Part shown: one piece after another, positions 15,931-23,000 of the stretch
Layout: every line of letters begins with the position of its first letter
Numbering within the stretch: the stretch's first letter is position 1
Assembly (NCBI GenBank): GCA_964387695.1
Contig: CAYLXI010000008.1
Location: 1 to 25,233, forward strand
Source of the DNA: Thiosulfativibrio sp964387695
GTDB lineage: Bacteria; Pseudomonadota; Gammaproteobacteria; Thiomicrospirales; Thiomicrospiraceae
Direction of reading: 5' to 3'
Length of the DNA stretch: 25,233 bases
The notes under the pieces: model-generated
The model's input: the letters and a program-made list of their open reading frames with translations, nothing else
Told to the model about the DNA's origin: nothing
The model's database searches: none
Made by a program: the position numbers and the translations under genes

Positions 15931-17080
15931 TTCTTCGGCTTCGCCCGTTATTGCTTTGGTTGCTGGTGAAACATCTGGCGATACGCTTGGTGCGGGTCTA
16001 ATTAAATCTTTAAAACTCCGCTACCCAACGGCAAAGTTTGTGGGTATTGGCGGGACTAAAATGATTTATCAAGGGTTAGAATCTTGGTATCCGATGGAGA
16101 AATTGTCGGTTATGGGGATTTTTGAAGTCCTTAAATATCTTCCTGAGTTATTAATGCTTCGTCGATCCCTTATTAAAAAGTTACTAAGCATCAATCCAGA
16201 TGTTTTTATCGGGATTGATGCACCTGATTTTAATTTTAAAGTAGAAAAAAACCTTAAAGAAAAGGGAATAAAATCTATTCACTATGTCAGTCCTTCTATT
16301 TGGGCTTGGCGTGAAAGTCGTTTAAAAAACATTAAACAAAGTGTCGATGGTGTCCTAGCCCTTTTCCCTTTTGAAACTTGTTACTATGATAAATATAATA
16401 TTCCAGTTAAATTTGTTGGTCATCCTCTAGCAAACGAAGTCCCAGAGAATCCACAAAGAGAAATAGCCAAAAAATCTTTAGAGTTAAATAAAAGCCAGTT
16501 GATAATTGGTTTATTACCTGGCTCTAGAATGAGTGAAATAACCAAAATGGCTGATGTTTATATTAAAGTAGCCATTAAACTTAAAGAAAATTACCCTGAT
16601 GCACATTTTTTGGTTCCTTGTGTGCATCAAAAAGCGCGCAGTTTTATTGAAAAGTGTATAAATGAGTTTGGCGAGCAAGATTTGTTTACACTCGTTGATG
16701 GCAAAGCTCAACGAGTGATGGAGGCCTCAGATTATTTAGTGGTGACTTCTGGAACGGCAACTTTAGAAGCTGCTCTAATGATGCGACCGATGATTATTGC
16801 GATTAAAATAAATGCTGTAAGTTATTGGTTGATGAAAAAAATGTCAACAACGGAATGGATTGGACTGCCTAATGTTTTAGCACAAGATTCAATTGTTCCT
16901 GAGTTGATTCAAGAGCAAGCCAGTGTTGATAACATTGTATCGGCTCTAAGGCAGTTAATGTCAGATGATGGTTTAAAGCAGAAGCAATTAGAAGCTTTTA
17001 AAAAGCAATATAAAACACTTAAAAAAAATGCTTCTGAGCTTGCTGCAGATGCAGTTGAGCTTTGGGCAGAATTAAAATGA
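15914..17080 (+). CDS. lpxB: Lipid-A-disaccharide synthase
   Basis: Membrane-associated GT19 glycosyltransferase joining UDP-diacylglucosamine to lipid X to give the lipid A disaccharide. The 388-aa product (E. coli 382 aa) shows ALVAGETSGDTLGAGLI near the N-terminus, INPDVFIGIDAPDFNFKVE, HYVSPSIWAWRESR, LLPGSRMSEI and the donor-site segment VVTSGTATLEAALM. The start GTG 15914 lies inside lpxA; a TTG two codons later is an alternative. The ribosome site is weak, which fits translational coupling. Its TGA stop overlaps the rnhB start (ATGA). Confidence 0.97.
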   Translation: MALSDSSSASPVIALVAGETSGDTLGAGLIKSLKLRYPTAKFVGIGGTKMIYQGLESWYPMEKLSVMGIFEVLKYLPELLMLRRSLIKKLLSINPDVFIGIDAPDFNFKVEKNLKEKGIKSIHYVSPSIWAWRESRLKNIKQSVDGVLALFPFETCYYDKYNIPVKFVGHPLANEVPENPQREIAKKSLELNKSQLIIGLLPGSRMSEITKMADVYIKVAIKLKENYPDAHFLVPCVHQKARSFIEKCINEFGEQDLFTLVDGKAQRVMEASDYLVVTSGTATLEAALMMRPMIIAIKINAVSYWLMKKMSTTEWIGLPNVLAQDSIVPELIQEQASVDNIVSALRQLMSDDGLKQKQLEAFKKQYKTLKKNASELAADAVELWAELK

Positions 17081-17655
17081 ATGTTTTAATGGATATTATT
17101 GTTGGGGTTGATGAAGTTGGTAGAGGTCCCCTAATTGGTGATGTGGTTGCCGCGGCAGTTATATTGCCACCAAATTGCAATCTTCCACTTAAAGACTCAA
17201 AAAAACTGAGTGAAAGGAAAAGGTTATTGCTCTCAGAAAAGATTAAAGAGCAAGCACTCTGCTACAGCATCAAAGTGTCTTCACCAGAAGAAATAGATAA
17301 GTTAAATATATTACATGCTACCATGCTTGCAATGAAAAGAGCGATAGAGTCTTTAAAAATACCTTTTGACAAGGTTCTAGTGGATGGTAATCGTTGTCCT
17401 GATATTGAAGGAGCGTGTGAAGCAATTGTTAAGGGTGATGATAAGGTTTTAGAAATTTCTGCAGCTTCAATTTTAGCTAAAGTTTACCGAGATCAGCAAA
17501 TGGTTGAGCTAGATGCCTTGCACCCAGAGTATGGTTTTGCACAACATAAAGGCTACCCTACTAAATTTCATTTAGAAGCATTAAATAAATTTGGCACGAT
17601 TGTTGGTTATAGACAGTCATTTAAACCTGTTAGAAAAATTTTAATAAAAAATTAA
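17077..17655 (+). CDS. rnhB: Ribonuclease HII
   Basis: Removes single ribonucleotides and RNA from RNA-DNA hybrids. The 192-aa product has all four metal-binding acids: Asp12 and Glu13 in GVDEVGRGPL, Asp103 in VLVDGNRCPD and Asp121 in IVKGDDKV. DSKKLSERKR, the NILHATMLAM block, SAASILAKVYRD and the YGFAQHKGYPTKFH segment are also present. I chose ATG 17077, which overlaps the lpxB stop as ATGA; a reading from TTG 17062 adds five residues, and ATG 17089 is possible. In E. coli dnaE and accA follow; here the run ends with rnhB and cheV follows. Confidence 0.97.
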   Translation: MNVLMDIIVGVDEVGRGPLIGDVVAAAVILPPNCNLPLKDSKKLSERKRLLLSEKIKEQALCYSIKVSSPEEIDKLNILHATMLAMKRAIESLKIPFDKVLVDGNRCPDIEGACEAIVKGDDKVLEISAASILAKVYRDQQMVELDALHPEYGFAQHKGYPTKFHLEALNKFGTIVGYRQSFKPVRKILIKN

Positions 17656-17661
17656 TGAACA

Positions 17662-17683
17662 TTTTTACCAGGTCTGGTGATTT
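17662..17683. promoter_or_regulatory. Imperfect palindrome, site 2 of 3 (before cheV)
   Basis: TTTTTACCAGGTCTGGTGATTT matches site 1 in its whole left arm and in TGGT of the right arm; the T at 17673, the G at 17679 and the three T at 17681-17683 depart from it. The centre is 44 bp before the cheV ATG and 17 bp after the rnhB stop. A TATAAA with TG extension at 17691-17699 would put its -35 region on this palindrome, but that start site would fall inside the cheV ribosome site, so the promoter position is unsure. Confidence 0.5.
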
Positions 17684-17716
17684 AAGCGATTGATATAAAT
17701 AAGGTGGGTATTATTA

Positions 17717-18727
17717 ATGAGCACGACACTTGAACAAGTCGAAAAAACAGCACAGTTAAGTAAAAACAATCAAATGAGTCTGATGATTTTTCAGGTTCAA
17801 TTTCCTAAAATGGATTATCAGCCACCTTATTATGGAACCAATGTCTTCAAGGTGCGAGAAGTTTTAGAGGCCCGTGTTTATGAAGTGGCTCCAATACCAG
17901 ATTCTAATGATTTGATTGAAGGCATGATTGAATTGCGTGGAGTCTATTTGCCTGTAATTGATTTGCCTAAATGGATGGGCTTTGAAATGACAGCAGAAGA
18001 AAAAGAAAAATCCATTATTATTGTTTCAGACTTTAGTCATAATTTTATTGGGATGCGAGTTGCTCATATTCATGGTGTGGAAGAAAAAGACTGGTCAGAA
18101 ATTCGTCCAGCAAACAATTATAATGTCGATGTTAATACCAATCAAATTGTTAACCACACCTATTTAAATGATGGTGAAACGCTGTGTTTTCTTTTAGATA
18201 TTGAAAAGTTATTAATTGAATCTATGCCCGCAATGGCAGAAAAGATTTTTGCTTCAGCTAAAGAAATAGGAAAAAGAAATCATGTCTTTAGTGACTACAT
18301 TAAAAATAGAATGATTTTATTTGCAGAGGACAGCAAAGCAATTCAAAAATATATGGGCATGGTTTTTGATCAACTACATTTAAAGCATAAAGGTTTTGAT
18401 AATGGGCGTTTAATGTTAGATTATATTGAAGGCCTTGAAAATATGAATGGTGTTTCAATTATTTTTACGGATTTAGAAATGCCAGAAGCCTCGGGGCATA
18501 CGGTTATTAAAGAGTTGCGTAATGATAAGAAAACAAAAGATATTCCAATCATTGTTCATACATCTATGACAAGTGATAACAATAGTCGTGAAGTACTAAA
18601 TATGGGAGCCAATTATTTTATTGGTAAGGTTGATACGGATTTAATCGTTAAAACTTTAACTAAGGTTGAAGTAGAAATGTTGGGTATTGATTTGTCTAAG
18701 GGAGATAAAGGCCGATATAGGTTTTAA
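17717..18727 (+). CDS. cheV: Chemotaxis coupling protein CheV (CheW-REC)
   Basis: CheV links chemoreceptors to the CheA kinase and is itself phosphorylated, giving adaptation. The 336-aa product has a CheW domain (about 20-170, with FKVREVLEARVYEVAPIP and ELRGVYLPVIDLPKWM) and a receiver domain (about 198-325). The receiver contains the acidic pair in AEDS (204-205), phospho-acceptor Asp252 in FTDLEMPEASG, and the conserved Lys304 in YFIGKVD. AAGGTGGG lies eight bases before the ATG. It is a single chemotaxis gene between envelope genes and a ribosomal protein gene, with its own terminator. The receptors and CheA it serves are not in the window. Confidence 0.95.
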   Translation: MSTTLEQVEKTAQLSKNNQMSLMIFQVQFPKMDYQPPYYGTNVFKVREVLEARVYEVAPIPDSNDLIEGMIELRGVYLPVIDLPKWMGFEMTAEEKEKSIIIVSDFSHNFIGMRVAHIHGVEEKDWSEIRPANNYNVDVNTNQIVNHTYLNDGETLCFLLDIEKLLIESMPAMAEKIFASAKEIGKRNHVFSDYIKNRMILFAEDSKAIQKYMGMVFDQLHLKHKGFDNGRLMLDYIEGLENMNGVSIIFTDLEMPEASGHTVIKELRNDKKTKDIPIIVHTSMTSDNNSREVLNMGANYFIGKVDTDLIVKTLTKVEVEMLGIDLSKGDKGRYRF

Positions 18728-18742
18728 TAAATAGATAAACAC

Positions 18743-18772
18743 AAAAAAAGGCACTGATCAGGTGCCTTTTTT
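18743..18772. terminator. Bidirectional intrinsic terminator between cheV and rpmJ
   Basis: AAAAAAAGGCAC and GTGCCTTTTTT enclose the 7-base loop TGATCAG. It has T runs on both strands, so it can end cheV (plus) and rpmJ (minus), which converge here. Confidence 0.93.
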
Positions 18773-18790
18773 ATTGCAGAGCTAAAGAAA

Positions 18791-18916
18791 TTATCTTTGG
18801 CGAGCTTTAAAGCGAGGATTAGTTTTGTTGATAACATAAACTTTTCCACGGCGCCTTACTATCTGGCAATCTTTATGACGGGATTTAGCTGATTTTAAAG
18901 ATGATAAAATTTTCAT
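18791..18916 (-). CDS. rpmJ: 50S ribosomal protein L36, type B (zinc-free)
   Basis: A 41-aa very basic protein reading MKILSSLKSAKSRHKDCQIV then RRRGKVYVINKTNPRFKARQR. This is the type B (YkgO-like) L36 pattern with SLKSAKxRHxDCQIVRRRG and NPRFKARQ. It keeps only one cysteine and so lacks the CxxC zinc ligands of the C+ form. An in-frame extension upstream to 18976 gives 20 residues unlike any L36 and is rejected. In many bacteria the C- form is a Zur-controlled backup for zinc starvation. I see no convincing Zur box upstream, so it may equally be the only L36 here. It is monocistronic and shares a terminator with cheV. Confidence 0.93.
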   Translation of the reverse strand: MKILSSLKSAKSRHKDCQIVRRRGKVYVINKTNPRFKARQR

Positions 18917-19047
18917 TTTTATATATCCAATTAAGTTCAAATTTGAGGTGCATATTTTACTGATTTTAAATAACATGTCTAGCTTTTAAGTCATTCTTTG
19001 TTAAAATTCTTGCATTATTTCTTTAAAACAGAACCATAAGGCTGTAA

Positions 19048-20964
19048 GTGTCTCTTCTATCCCAAAAAAAACAAGTTCATGAATTATTAAACGAGGGTGG
19101 AAAGCTCTCTAAAATGATTGAAGGCTATAAGCCTAGGGTAGCACAAATTGCCTTTTCTGAAATGCTGCTGAGAGTAATAGAAGAAAAGGGAACTTTATTT
19201 GCAGAAGCAGGTACAGGCACTGGAAAAACCTTTGCCTATTTAATCCCCGCTCTCTTGTCGGGTAAATCGGTGATTATTTCAACGGCGACTAAAAATTTAC
19301 AAGAACAATTAGTAGAAAAAGATTTACCTTTACTGTTAAAAATATTAAAAATAAAAGGCACAGTAAAATTATTAAAAGGTCGTGACAATTATTTATGCCC
19401 GCAGCGTTTAGAAATAGCAGAAACATCAGAAGCGAATACTAAAGCCGTTTGGAAAAAACTGAGTAAGATTCATGCTTGGTCAGAAAAAACTCAAACAGGA
19501 GATAAATCAGAGCTTTCAAGTTTAGATGAAAATGACCCTATTTGGTATCGAGTCTGTTCTAGAATGGAGTTTTGTCAAACAGAGGGTTGTAGTCTTGACA
19601 GCGGTTGTTTTTATCCAAAAATAAAGCAACAAGCTAATGAAGCGCAAGTTTTAGTGGTGAATCATCATTTATTCTGCGCAGATTTAGCTTTAAGAGAAAA
19701 TGGGTTTGGCGAATTGTTACCCGAAGCTGAAATCACTATTTTTGATGAAGCACATAAGTTAGCTGATATTGCCGCCCAATTTTTAGGTTTTAGTCTAAGT
19801 AGAAATCAATTAGATGAGCTGTCGCGAGATATTAAGAATGCACAAAAAGTTGACTCTCCAGAGTCCCAAGAGTTAGCAGATCAAGCTAAATTACTAGAAG
19901 AGTCAGTTGCTAATTTTTCTGAGGCGTTAGGTAAATGGGAAAAACGCTGGACTTGGAAAGATTTTTCTAGCAGCCTAGTGGCAAATAAAATCATTAAACG
20001 AGCTTCAAATCAATTGTCTTATCTAGAGGAGTCTTTAAAGCCTTTAACAGAGCGGGGTAAGTTGATTAGCTCTGTTTACAGGCGTTGCGGGGAGCTTGAG
20101 AAGCAATTAACTCGTTGGCTGGAATCACGGAGCGAATTTCAAATCCGCTGGTTAGAATCTTCTCAGGGGCGCTTTAAGTTAAATCTGACTCCTTTAAGTG
20201 TTGCAGAACCTTTTAGTCGCCAGAGAAAAGAAATTGGAGGATCATGGATTTTTACCTCAGCAACGCTAAGCGTCAATGGAAAATTTGACTATTTTGCAAA
20301 TCGACTGGGTTTAGATGATATTGAAACGCAGCAATGGGAAAGCTCTTTTAATTATAATAAACAAGGCGTTATTTATCACCCTATTGGTTTGCCACAGCCT
20401 CGTGATTCTGATTATATTAAAATTTGCTTACGCTCAATTTGGCCTTTATTAGTTAAATCAGAAGGCAGAGCTTTTTTACTTTTTACCAGTCATCGAGCCT
20501 TGCAAGAAGCACAAGAAATATTACATCTTTACTGGGAAGGAGATTTGTTGGTTCAAGGGGAAGCACCTAAAAGTGCCTTGTTACAAAAATTTAAAATGGC
20601 TAATCAAGCTATTTTATTAGGAACCAGTAGTTTTTGGGAAGGTGTAGATGTTAAGGGAGAAGCACTAAAAATTGTGATGATTGATCGTATTCCTTTTGCA
20701 CCACCTGATGACCCTATTGTACAAGCAAGAGAAGCCTATTTAAAAGAAAAAGGTTTACATGGTTTTGTTAACTTTCAGTTGCCTGAAGCGGTGATTGCAA
20801 TGAAGCAAGGAGCAGGGAGGTTGATACGAGATACTCAAGATACGGGTGTCCTAGTGCTGTGCGACCCTAGGTTGTCACAAAAGCCTTATGGTAGAGTTAT
20901 TGCCAATAGCTTGCCAAGCTTTCCATGGGTGTATGATGTTAAAGATGCTTTAAAGATGCTTTAA
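19048..20964 (+). CDS. yoaA: YoaA/DinG-family ATP-dependent DNA helicase (XPD-like, Fe-S)
   Basis: Superfamily 2 5'-3' DNA helicase; E. coli YoaA works with HolC in repair of stalled replication. The 638-aa product (E. coli YoaA 636 aa) has Walker A AGTGTGKT (54-61), the four Fe-S cysteines Cys117, Cys176, Cys181 and Cys187, motif VVNHHLF, DEAH (233-236), FTSATL (motif III-like), LLFTSHRAL, LLGTSSFWEGVDVKG and motif VI QGAGRLIRDTQDTG. No exonuclease domain is present, which favours YoaA over the longer DinG forms. The start is GTG with AAGG six bases upstream. The last codons (KDALKML) and the stop lie in an 11-bp tandem repeat, 29 bp from an assembly gap, so the exact C-terminus depends on the repeat count. 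Confidence 0.93.
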   Translation: MSLLSQKKQVHELLNEGGKLSKMIEGYKPRVAQIAFSEMLLRVIEEKGTLFAEAGTGTGKTFAYLIPALLSGKSVIISTATKNLQEQLVEKDLPLLLKILKIKGTVKLLKGRDNYLCPQRLEIAETSEANTKAVWKKLSKIHAWSEKTQTGDKSELSSLDENDPIWYRVCSRMEFCQTEGCSLDSGCFYPKIKQQANEAQVLVVNHHLFCADLALRENGFGELLPEAEITIFDEAHKLADIAAQFLGFSLSRNQLDELSRDIKNAQKVDSPESQELADQAKLLEESVANFSEALGKWEKRWTWKDFSSSLVANKIIKRASNQLSYLEESLKPLTERGKLISSVYRRCGELEKQLTRWLESRSEFQIRWLESSQGRFKLNLTPLSVAEPFSRQRKEIGGSWIFTSATLSVNGKFDYFANRLGLDDIETQQWESSFNYNKQGVIYHPIGLPQPRDSDYIKICLRSIWPLLVKSEGRAFLLFTSHRALQEAQEILHLYWEGDLLVQGEAPKSALLQKFKMANQAILLGTSSFWEGVDVKGEALKIVMIDRIPFAPPDDPIVQAREAYLKEKGLHGFVNFQLPEAVIAMKQGAGRLIRDTQDTGVLVLCDPRLSQKPYGRVIANSLPSFPWVYDVKDALKML

Positions 20965-20971
20965 AGATGCT
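20939..20971. repeat. Three copies of an 11-bp tandem repeat (TTAAAGATGCT)
   Basis: Unit TTAAAGATGCT is repeated exactly three times, running from the codons for the end of YoaA through its TAA stop. The same three units occur again at 21094-21126 on the other side of the N run. Because 11 is not a multiple of three, each change in copy number would shift the frame at the helicase C-terminus. Confidence 0.9.
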
Positions 20972-20993
20972 ATGAAACGATTACTTTAGGAGT

Positions 20994-21093
20994 NNNNNNN
21001 NNNNNNNNNNNNNNNNNNNNNNNNNNNNNNNNNNNNNNNNNNNNNNNNNNNNNNNNNNNNNNNNNNNNNNNNNNNNNNNNNNNNNNNNNNNNN
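20994..21093. other. Assembly gap (100 N) flanked by an identical 55-bp overlap
   Basis: Exactly 100 N. The 55 bases just before it (20939-20993) are identical to the 55 bases just after it (21094-21148). This is what unmerged overlapping contig ends from a k=55 de Bruijn graph would look like, with a default-size N spacer. The likely true sequence joins the two sides through one copy, about 155 bp shorter, with no gene lost. Confidence 0.9.
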
Positions 21094-21154
21094 TTAAAGA
21101 TGCTTTAAAGATGCTTTAAAGATGCTATGAAACGATTACTTTAGGAGTGGTTAG

Positions 21155-21175
21155 ATGAATTTCAGTTCATTTTTT
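21155..21175 (+). terminator. Weak hairpin with T run, possible yoaA terminator
   Basis: ATGAA and TTCAT enclose TTTCAG, followed by TTTTT. The stem is short and AT-rich. It is the only terminator-like structure in the visible sequence between yoaA and the convergent FliL-like gene. Confidence 0.35.
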
Positions 21176-21198
21176 AACACCTTTATAAGGCAAAGATT

Positions 21199-21666
21199 TT
21201 ACTGTATTACAAATTTAGTAATAAAAACATCTTCTAAAAGATTGGGGTAGATGCTATGTTCTTCTAAAACCTCCCTTGCCATTTGAAGGATTTCATCACG
21301 CATAAGGTCTGGTCCTTCTGGGACTTTTAAGCGAGTATAAGTTTGTTGTCGTAGCACTCTGTCTAGGTAGTTTTTAAGGATAGGGCGCAGATGTTCCATC
21401 CAGCCTTCTTCTCCTACGACCTCTTGATAATAAGACATAAATTTTAAATCTACCGCTAGAAATCTAGCCTTACCTTCCCCCCTAAAATTGACAATATTTT
21501 TTGTCATAGAAAAATAACCTGGAGGCGTTCCTACAGCAGGTGGAGGAAATTGTTTAAATTGAGGGGAATAAGTTTTTGCAGCAAAATGAGTTTCATCACT
21601 AGATATAGCAGGGCTGCTTATTGTAAACAAGAAAATTAGAAAGAAAAAAGAAAATATTTTTAACAT
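21199..21666 (-). CDS. FliL-family protein with N-terminal signal or anchor
   Basis: A 155-aa protein beginning with a strongly hydrophobic stretch (MLKIFSFFFLIFLFTISSPA, then ISS), which is either a cleavable signal peptide or an anchor with almost no cytoplasmic tail. The rest resembles the FliL C-terminal domain: a predicted strand NFRGEGKARFLAVDLKFM, a middle helix with LRPILKNYLDRVLRQQTY, and the typical end LLEDVFITKFVIQ, like the (V/I)YFTxFVVQ end of FliL. Canonical FliL supports stator function and torque of the flagellar motor and lies in the fliK-fliM operon. Here it is alone beside infA, so it may be a stand-alone paralog. A -10-like TATAAT lies upstream on the minus strand (21700-21695). 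The family call is fairly secure; the exact role is not. Confidence 0.75.
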   Translation of the reverse strand: MLKIFSFFFLIFLFTISSPAISSDETHFAAKTYSPQFKQFPPPAVGTPPGYFSMTKNIVNFRGEGKARFLAVDLKFMSYYQEVVGEEGWMEHLRPILKNYLDRVLRQQTYTRLKVPEGPDLMRDEILQMAREVLEEHSIYPNLLEDVFITKFVIQ

Positions 21667-21701
21667 GAGGTTTCCTTAGATAAAGACTAAGCTAATTATA
21701 C

Positions 21702-21742
21702 AAAAAAACCTTGTTAATACTTAGTATTAACAAGGTTTTTTT
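21702..21742 (-). terminator. Intrinsic terminator of infA
   Basis: AAAAAAACCTTGTTAATAC and GTATTAACAAGGTTTTTTT form a 19-bp perfect stem around the loop TTA. Read on the minus strand it follows infA by 20 bp and ends in a T run. It separates infA from the FliL-like gene, which therefore needs its own promoter. Confidence 0.93.
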
Positions 21743-21762
21743 AAGTATTTATAGTTTGTCTA

Positions 21763-21981
21763 TTATTTCCCACGATAAGTAATGCGACCTTTGGTTAGAT
21801 CATAAGGTGTTAATTCTACCTTTACTTGGTCACCCGCAAGTATGCGAATATAGTTTTTTCGCATACGCCCAGAAATGTGAGCTAAAATTTCATGACCGTT
21901 TTCCAAGCGAACTTTGAACATGGTGTTGGGTAGGGTATCGATGACTTCGCCATCAAATTCAATAACATCTTGTTTAGACAT
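21763..21981 (-). CDS. infA: Translation initiation factor IF-1
   Basis: IF-1 blocks the ribosomal A site during initiation and assists IF-2 and IF-3. The 72-aa product is exactly the family length and is a single S1-like OB fold. Motifs include VIEFDGEVIDTLPNTMFKVR, LENGHEILAHISGRMRKNYI and RILAGDQVKVELTPYDLTKG then RITYR. AAGG lies nine bases before the ATG. It is monocistronic, with an extended -10 promoter about 40 bp upstream and a long perfect terminator hairpin 20 bp downstream. Confidence 0.98.
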   Translation of the reverse strand: MSKQDVIEFDGEVIDTLPNTMFKVRLENGHEILAHISGRMRKNYIRILAGDQVKVELTPYDLTKGRITYRGK

Positions 21982-22021
21982 AAGCGGTTGCCTTTTAGCC
22001 CCATATAATAATAAAAAGCGG

Positions 22022-22049
22022 ATTATACCAGTAATATTTAATGAGTCTA
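22022..22049 (-). promoter_or_regulatory. Promoter of infA (extended -10)
   Basis: On the minus strand TAGACT (22049-22044), a 16-bp spacer and TATAAT (22027-22022), preceded by the extended -10 motif TG-G. The -35 box resembles the TAGACA of the tRNA/ffs promoter. The predicted leader is about 32 nt. Confidence 0.65.
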
Positions 22050-22297
22050 GTTTTTTTTATGATTTATCCAGATAAATGCCTGATTATGATTTAGAAAAAA
22101 GGAGAATAACACAGCCATTTTCCTAAAAAAGCAAATGCTCTATACCTATGTTTTTAAATAAGGAATTGATATTTATTTTTATTTAGAGCGGGATAGAGTA
22201 AAATCTAGTGAGTGAAAAAAAGGTGGCGTATTGAGAGGGTGCATATTTATAAATTCTTTATGTAATAACCCTATTGTTGAATAATTTTAAAAATCTC
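22050..22297. other. AT-rich spacer without a recognised gene
   Basis: Between the infA promoter and the partial MITE-like element I see no open frame with a ribosome site, no RNA gene and no convincing promoter. TTGAAT near 22278 and other AT-rich words could be promoter parts for the HugZ-like gene, but none has a partner at good spacing. The whole infA-hugZ gap is 420 bp. Confidence 0.5.
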
Positions 22298-22298
22298 T

Positions 22299-22381
22299 TA
22301 ACCCTAATCCCTGCTTAGAAACTGGATATAGAGTGCTAGAGCTTGTTCGCTAGGCCTTAACCGTAGGTTAGAGTCGCTTAA
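22299..22381. mobile_element. Half copy of the MITE-like element before the HugZ-like gene
   Basis: Opposite in orientation to the complete copy. It starts TAACCCTAATCCCTGC, so the TA-CCC end is kept. It shares a 27-bp identical block (22314-22340 against 6230-6256), continues through GTTCGCTAGG and CCGTAGGTTA with one 9-bp internal deletion, then stops resembling it near 22381. The second terminal repeat is missing. Its end is only 21 bp before the start codon at 22402. Confidence 0.65.
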
Positions 22382-22401
22382 TAACTAAGAGAGAGATAGT
22401 C

Positions 22402-22971
22402 ATGTTAAATGAAAAACAGCTAGAAAGTAATTTTGTACCGCTTATCCCAGAAGATCAAGTTTTAAAAGAATTTCATGAGTTTAACCGCTCTCATAGTAGT
22501 GTCGTATTAGGTACGGTCAATAAAGAGGGTAATGCAGACACTAGCTACGCTCCAGTTTTGCAAAAAGACAAGTATTTTTATATTTACATCTCTGAGCTGG
22601 CTGTACATACGCCAAATTTATTGAGTCATTTAAACCTTAGCTTATTATTTATAGAGCCAGAAGATAAAGCAAGAAATTTATTTAAACGCAAGCGCAGCAC
22701 CATTCGTGCTACAGCCGAGGTTATTACTCGTGGTTCAGATAAGTTTAATGACATTATGAGTGATTATGCAGAGAGTTTTGGTAAAATCATGAGAAACTTA
22801 AGTCAGTCACAAGATTTTCATCTATTTAAGTTAACGCCAGAAAAGGCTACCTTTGTAAGAGGGTTTGGGCAGGCTTATAAGATTATAGGTTCAGAACTCG
22901 ATCAAATTCAACATATGGGTGATAGAGGGCATGGCAAGGCTAAATTAAATGATGATGGAACACAAAAATAA
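22402..22971 (+). CDS. HugZ/HutZ-like heme-utilisation protein (split-barrel FMN-binding fold)
   Basis: The 189-aa product resembles the pyridoxamine 5'-phosphate oxidase-like split barrel of the HugZ/HutZ family, which bind heme and in some bacteria degrade it to free iron. Visible marks are an N-terminal helix then SSVVLGTVNKEGNADTSYAP, FYIYISELAVHTPNL, a conserved basic RKRSTIRATAEV and the end HLFKLTPEKATFVRGFGQAY. The histidine-containing tail GDRGHGKAK recalls the heme-ligand tail of HutZ. AGAGAGAG precedes the ATG. pyrC starts 29 bp downstream in the same direction and may share a transcript. The fold and family are likely; heme activity is inference. Confidence 0.72.
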   Translation: MLNEKQLESNFVPLIPEDQVLKEFHEFNRSHSSVVLGTVNKEGNADTSYAPVLQKDKYFYIYISELAVHTPNLLSHLNLSLLFIEPEDKARNLFKRKRSTIRATAEVITRGSDKFNDIMSDYAESFGKIMRNLSQSQDFHLFKLTPEKATFVRGFGQAYKIIGSELDQIQHMGDRGHGKAKLNDDGTQK

Positions 22972-23000
22972 TTTTTCAAATTTTTACTTAGGAAGATATT

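Noticed and set aside
17691..17699. Extended -10 (TGATATAAA) as the cheV promoter
   Set aside because: Transcription from it would start at about 17706, inside the cheV ribosome site AAGGTGGG (17701-17708), so it is unlikely to give a translatable message.
18917..18976. 20-residue N-terminal extension of the small minus-strand L36 gene
   Set aside because: L36 type B is about 41 residues and starts MKxLSSL; the extension is AT-rich spacer.
21155..21250. 31-codon plus-strand frame with a good AGGAG site
   Set aside because: It overlaps a hairpin and the 3' end of the FliL-like gene on the other strand, and the peptide shows no recognisable feature. Probably chance, although the ribosome site is good.
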